In this document: positions 62,362 to 64,000 of the stretch, piece by piece
How the letters are laid out: each line of letters begins with the position of its first letter
Position numbering within the stretch: position 1 is the first letter of the stretch
Assembly (NCBI GenBank): GCA_013399895.1
Contig: VXBA01003818.1
Coordinates: 473,293 to 537,292 of the forward strand
Length of the DNA: 64,000 nucleotides
Direction: 5' to 3'
Source of the DNA: Serilophus lunatus
Taxonomy: Eukaryota > Chordata > Aves > Passeriformes > Eurylaimidae
Position numbers and translations under genes: made by a program
Notes under the pieces: generated by a model
Databases searched by the model: none
What the model was told of the DNA's origin: nothing
The model's input: the letters and a program-made list of their open reading frames with translations, nothing else

Positions 62362-63391
62362 GTAAGTTGACATCTCCCTACGAAAAAGGGAGGTCAGAGT
62401 AAAGTTCAACATTCACATGGTCAAGAAGCAAGCTGAACCAATTCCATGTTGTGGAATACTCTTAAAATTAATTCCATTAATCCTTCTGTCCCCCAAATGT
62501 CTTTGAAATGGTGGCTTGTTTTGTTGGTGGTGGTGGTTTTTATAACTAACCAAGATCTAGAGGAAAAATGCCGTTAAGGTACCATTAGTTTGGTAGAGCT
62601 CCTGTCAACAGCTTCAGCTAAAAAGGAAGTGTCTGTAGCCAGTGGGCAGCATTTGGAACATAACCTGCAGGGGTTCCATGCCCTGCACGGGATGGTTTGT
62701 GGCAGTGGAGTCTGTAATTTCCTCAGTTTGATGGTTCAACCAAGATAACTTCCACGGTGCAGACTGTGAAACCATCTCAGAAGTCCTTCTGAAAACTATG
62801 CACTTATCTCCAGAATTGAGAGAAAGCATCTTTTTTTCCAAATCACATAATTAAAGGATTTGACTAATTTGGCTCTTGCTGAGTGCTAAAATAATGATTC
62901 CCTCTATGATGAAATGCAAACTTCAAAACAGTGTGTGCTCCTGAAGTCAGGAGCTGTTACTGTGCTGTGTCAGAATAGAACTGCCATGGCTGAGGTGGGT
63001 TCTGGGGAAGCCCTTCTGGGGAAATGTTGTCAGCAGGCTAATGAGAATGAATGCGTGCAATTTATTTTAAAAAAACCAAACCCAGGAAAGAGAGGATAAA
63101 AAGCTGCTTTAGCTCTTGGATGGAACAGAAGCATTGGTTGTTAGAGGACAATTTGCATTTTCTTGACCAAATTTCTATTTATTTTATTTACTGGCAAACG
63201 GGAAAAAATAGACACAATCTAAAATTTTGTTCTGTTCTCTTCCTTGCTGTGTAAAAGAACTATTGCTTTTGGAGGGATGGTATGAAAGGAAAATACTCTT
63301 AAATTTGAGTTGACTTGTTCTGTGAGATTCGGCACAACAGGCAGGGTGTTTTTCTAACAGCACCTGGTTCATTTTCCCTTGCTCATTGCAG
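62362..63391 (+). other. PAK3: PAK3 intron after coding exon 3
   Basis: The intron has donor GTAAGT and acceptor CTCATTGCAG, 1,030 bases long. There is a short A/C-rich low-complexity run at 63069-63085; otherwise nothing is recognised. Confidence 0.95.
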
Positions 63392-63429
63392 ATAAAAGTG
63401 CCCATGGATACATAGAAGCCCATCCTTCG
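63392..63429 (+). CDS. PAK3: PAK3 coding exon 4: short linker exon
   Basis: The 38 bases complete Asp144 and encode residues through Ser156: DKSAHGYIEAHPS. The match to the PAK3 linker after the autoinhibitory domain is clear, and this stretch differs from PAK1 and PAK2. Glu152 stands where I recall Ala in mammals. The acceptor is TTGCAG and the donor TCG|GTAAGT; the exon ends in phase 0. It leads into the acidic linker, the PIX-binding region and the C-terminal kinase domain, all of which must lie to the right of this window, so the gene is incomplete here. Confidence 0.95.
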
Positions 63430-64000
63430 GTAAGTGGGAGAGTAACCTTTAATGTTTCTGGTATTGAAGAATTCTGGAGCAAGCCATGAGCTTTCCCTGT
63501 CTGGTTTTAGTTAAGAGCTTTGAAACAGGTGGAAGTCTGGTTTTGCAGACAGAAGATTGCTTGCTGGTTTTAGCCATGGTGGAATATATAATTCACAACA
63601 ATGTGCAGCATTGTCTAATGAGCCCATTTTAATTTAGTTTTAGTCACTTAGAATCCCATTTCTTTCAAATTTCATGATTTCTCCTTAGTACAGCTGGATA
63701 TGTAGCTGAATATAGATCAGATTATAATTGATGTGTAACTCACTGGAAACACTGAAAGGAAGTTTTAAATAACCATCCACTCTAATGAATGCTGAAGTGC
63801 AGTAGCAATCCCAGAGATGTAGGAATGACATCCACATTAATACTGACCAAATTTATTAGGGTTATTGTTAGTTCATTAAATAGCAAGTGACTGAATGGGG
63901 AATTGGTGTTTATTTTTAAGTGTTAAGCAACTTCATGTGAAGTTTGTGATTACACAACAGACTGTGCATAACAGAATGGAAACCATCTTTGAATATTCAC
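63430..64000 (+). other. PAK3: PAK3 intron continuing past the window edge
   Basis: The stretch starts with donor GTAAGT. No acceptor with a PAK3 coding match occurs before the window ends, and nothing else is recognised. Confidence 0.85.

Noticed and set aside
1..64000. CRISPR arrays, tRNA or rRNA genes, bacterial operons
   Set aside because: No spaced direct repeats and no tRNA- or rRNA-like sequence were seen by eye. Split exons, CR1 elements and a CpG island mark vertebrate DNA.

Overview
This window is nuclear DNA of a vertebrate, most likely a bird. Two copies of the reverse-complemented 3' end of a CR1 LINE (at about 32.3 and 33.9 kb) carry the terminal repeat and body typical of avian CR1. 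A third CR1 piece, from the reverse transcriptase, lies at 53.0 kb. The only gene I recognise is PAK3 (p21-activated kinase 3), on the + strand. Established synteny places PAK3 on human Xq23, chicken chromosome 4 and songbird 4A; this window itself shows no chromosome marker.

Layout: 1-17.9 kb has no recognisable exon and is probably upstream or intergenic DNA. A CpG island spans about 17.94-20.35 kb and contains a 284-base assembly gap (18650-18933). The first bases after the gap are a GGC run that ends in a plausible splice donor, so this is the best candidate for the PAK3 promoter and non-coding first exon. From 20.4 to 52.2 kb there is about 32 kb of presumed intron 1 / 5' UTR intron sequence with the two CR1 copies and scattered simple repeats.

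The coding part starts at 52225. Five exons can be placed to the base by splice sites, reading phase and protein match: 52225-52399 (residues 1-58 plus one base of codon 59), 57469-57569 (59-92), the alternative 45-base exon b (61124-61168), 62208-62361 (93-143 plus one base of codon 144) and 63392-63429 (144-156). Together they encode the N-terminal regulatory region: the proline-rich Nck-binding motif, basic stretch, CRIB Rac/Cdc42-binding motif and autoinhibitory segment. The acidic linker and the kinase domain lie beyond the right edge. Exon b inserts 15 residues inside the CRIB/autoinhibitory region, and the isoform containing it is known in mammals to be deregulated toward constitutive activity.

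The most interesting material is around this splicing switch. Exon b follows a UCUU-rich tract and has a weak donor, and the exon before it has a non-consensus donor. About 2.2 kb upstream of exon b is an intronic acceptor with a CTGAC branch-like site and a 39-base pure pyrimidine tract; it could define a poison exon. A purine-rich block at 55.2 kb that ends in a near-consensus donor could be another unannotated exon. I found no new multi-gene system; the window is a large regulatory and intronic landscape of one conserved neuronal kinase gene.
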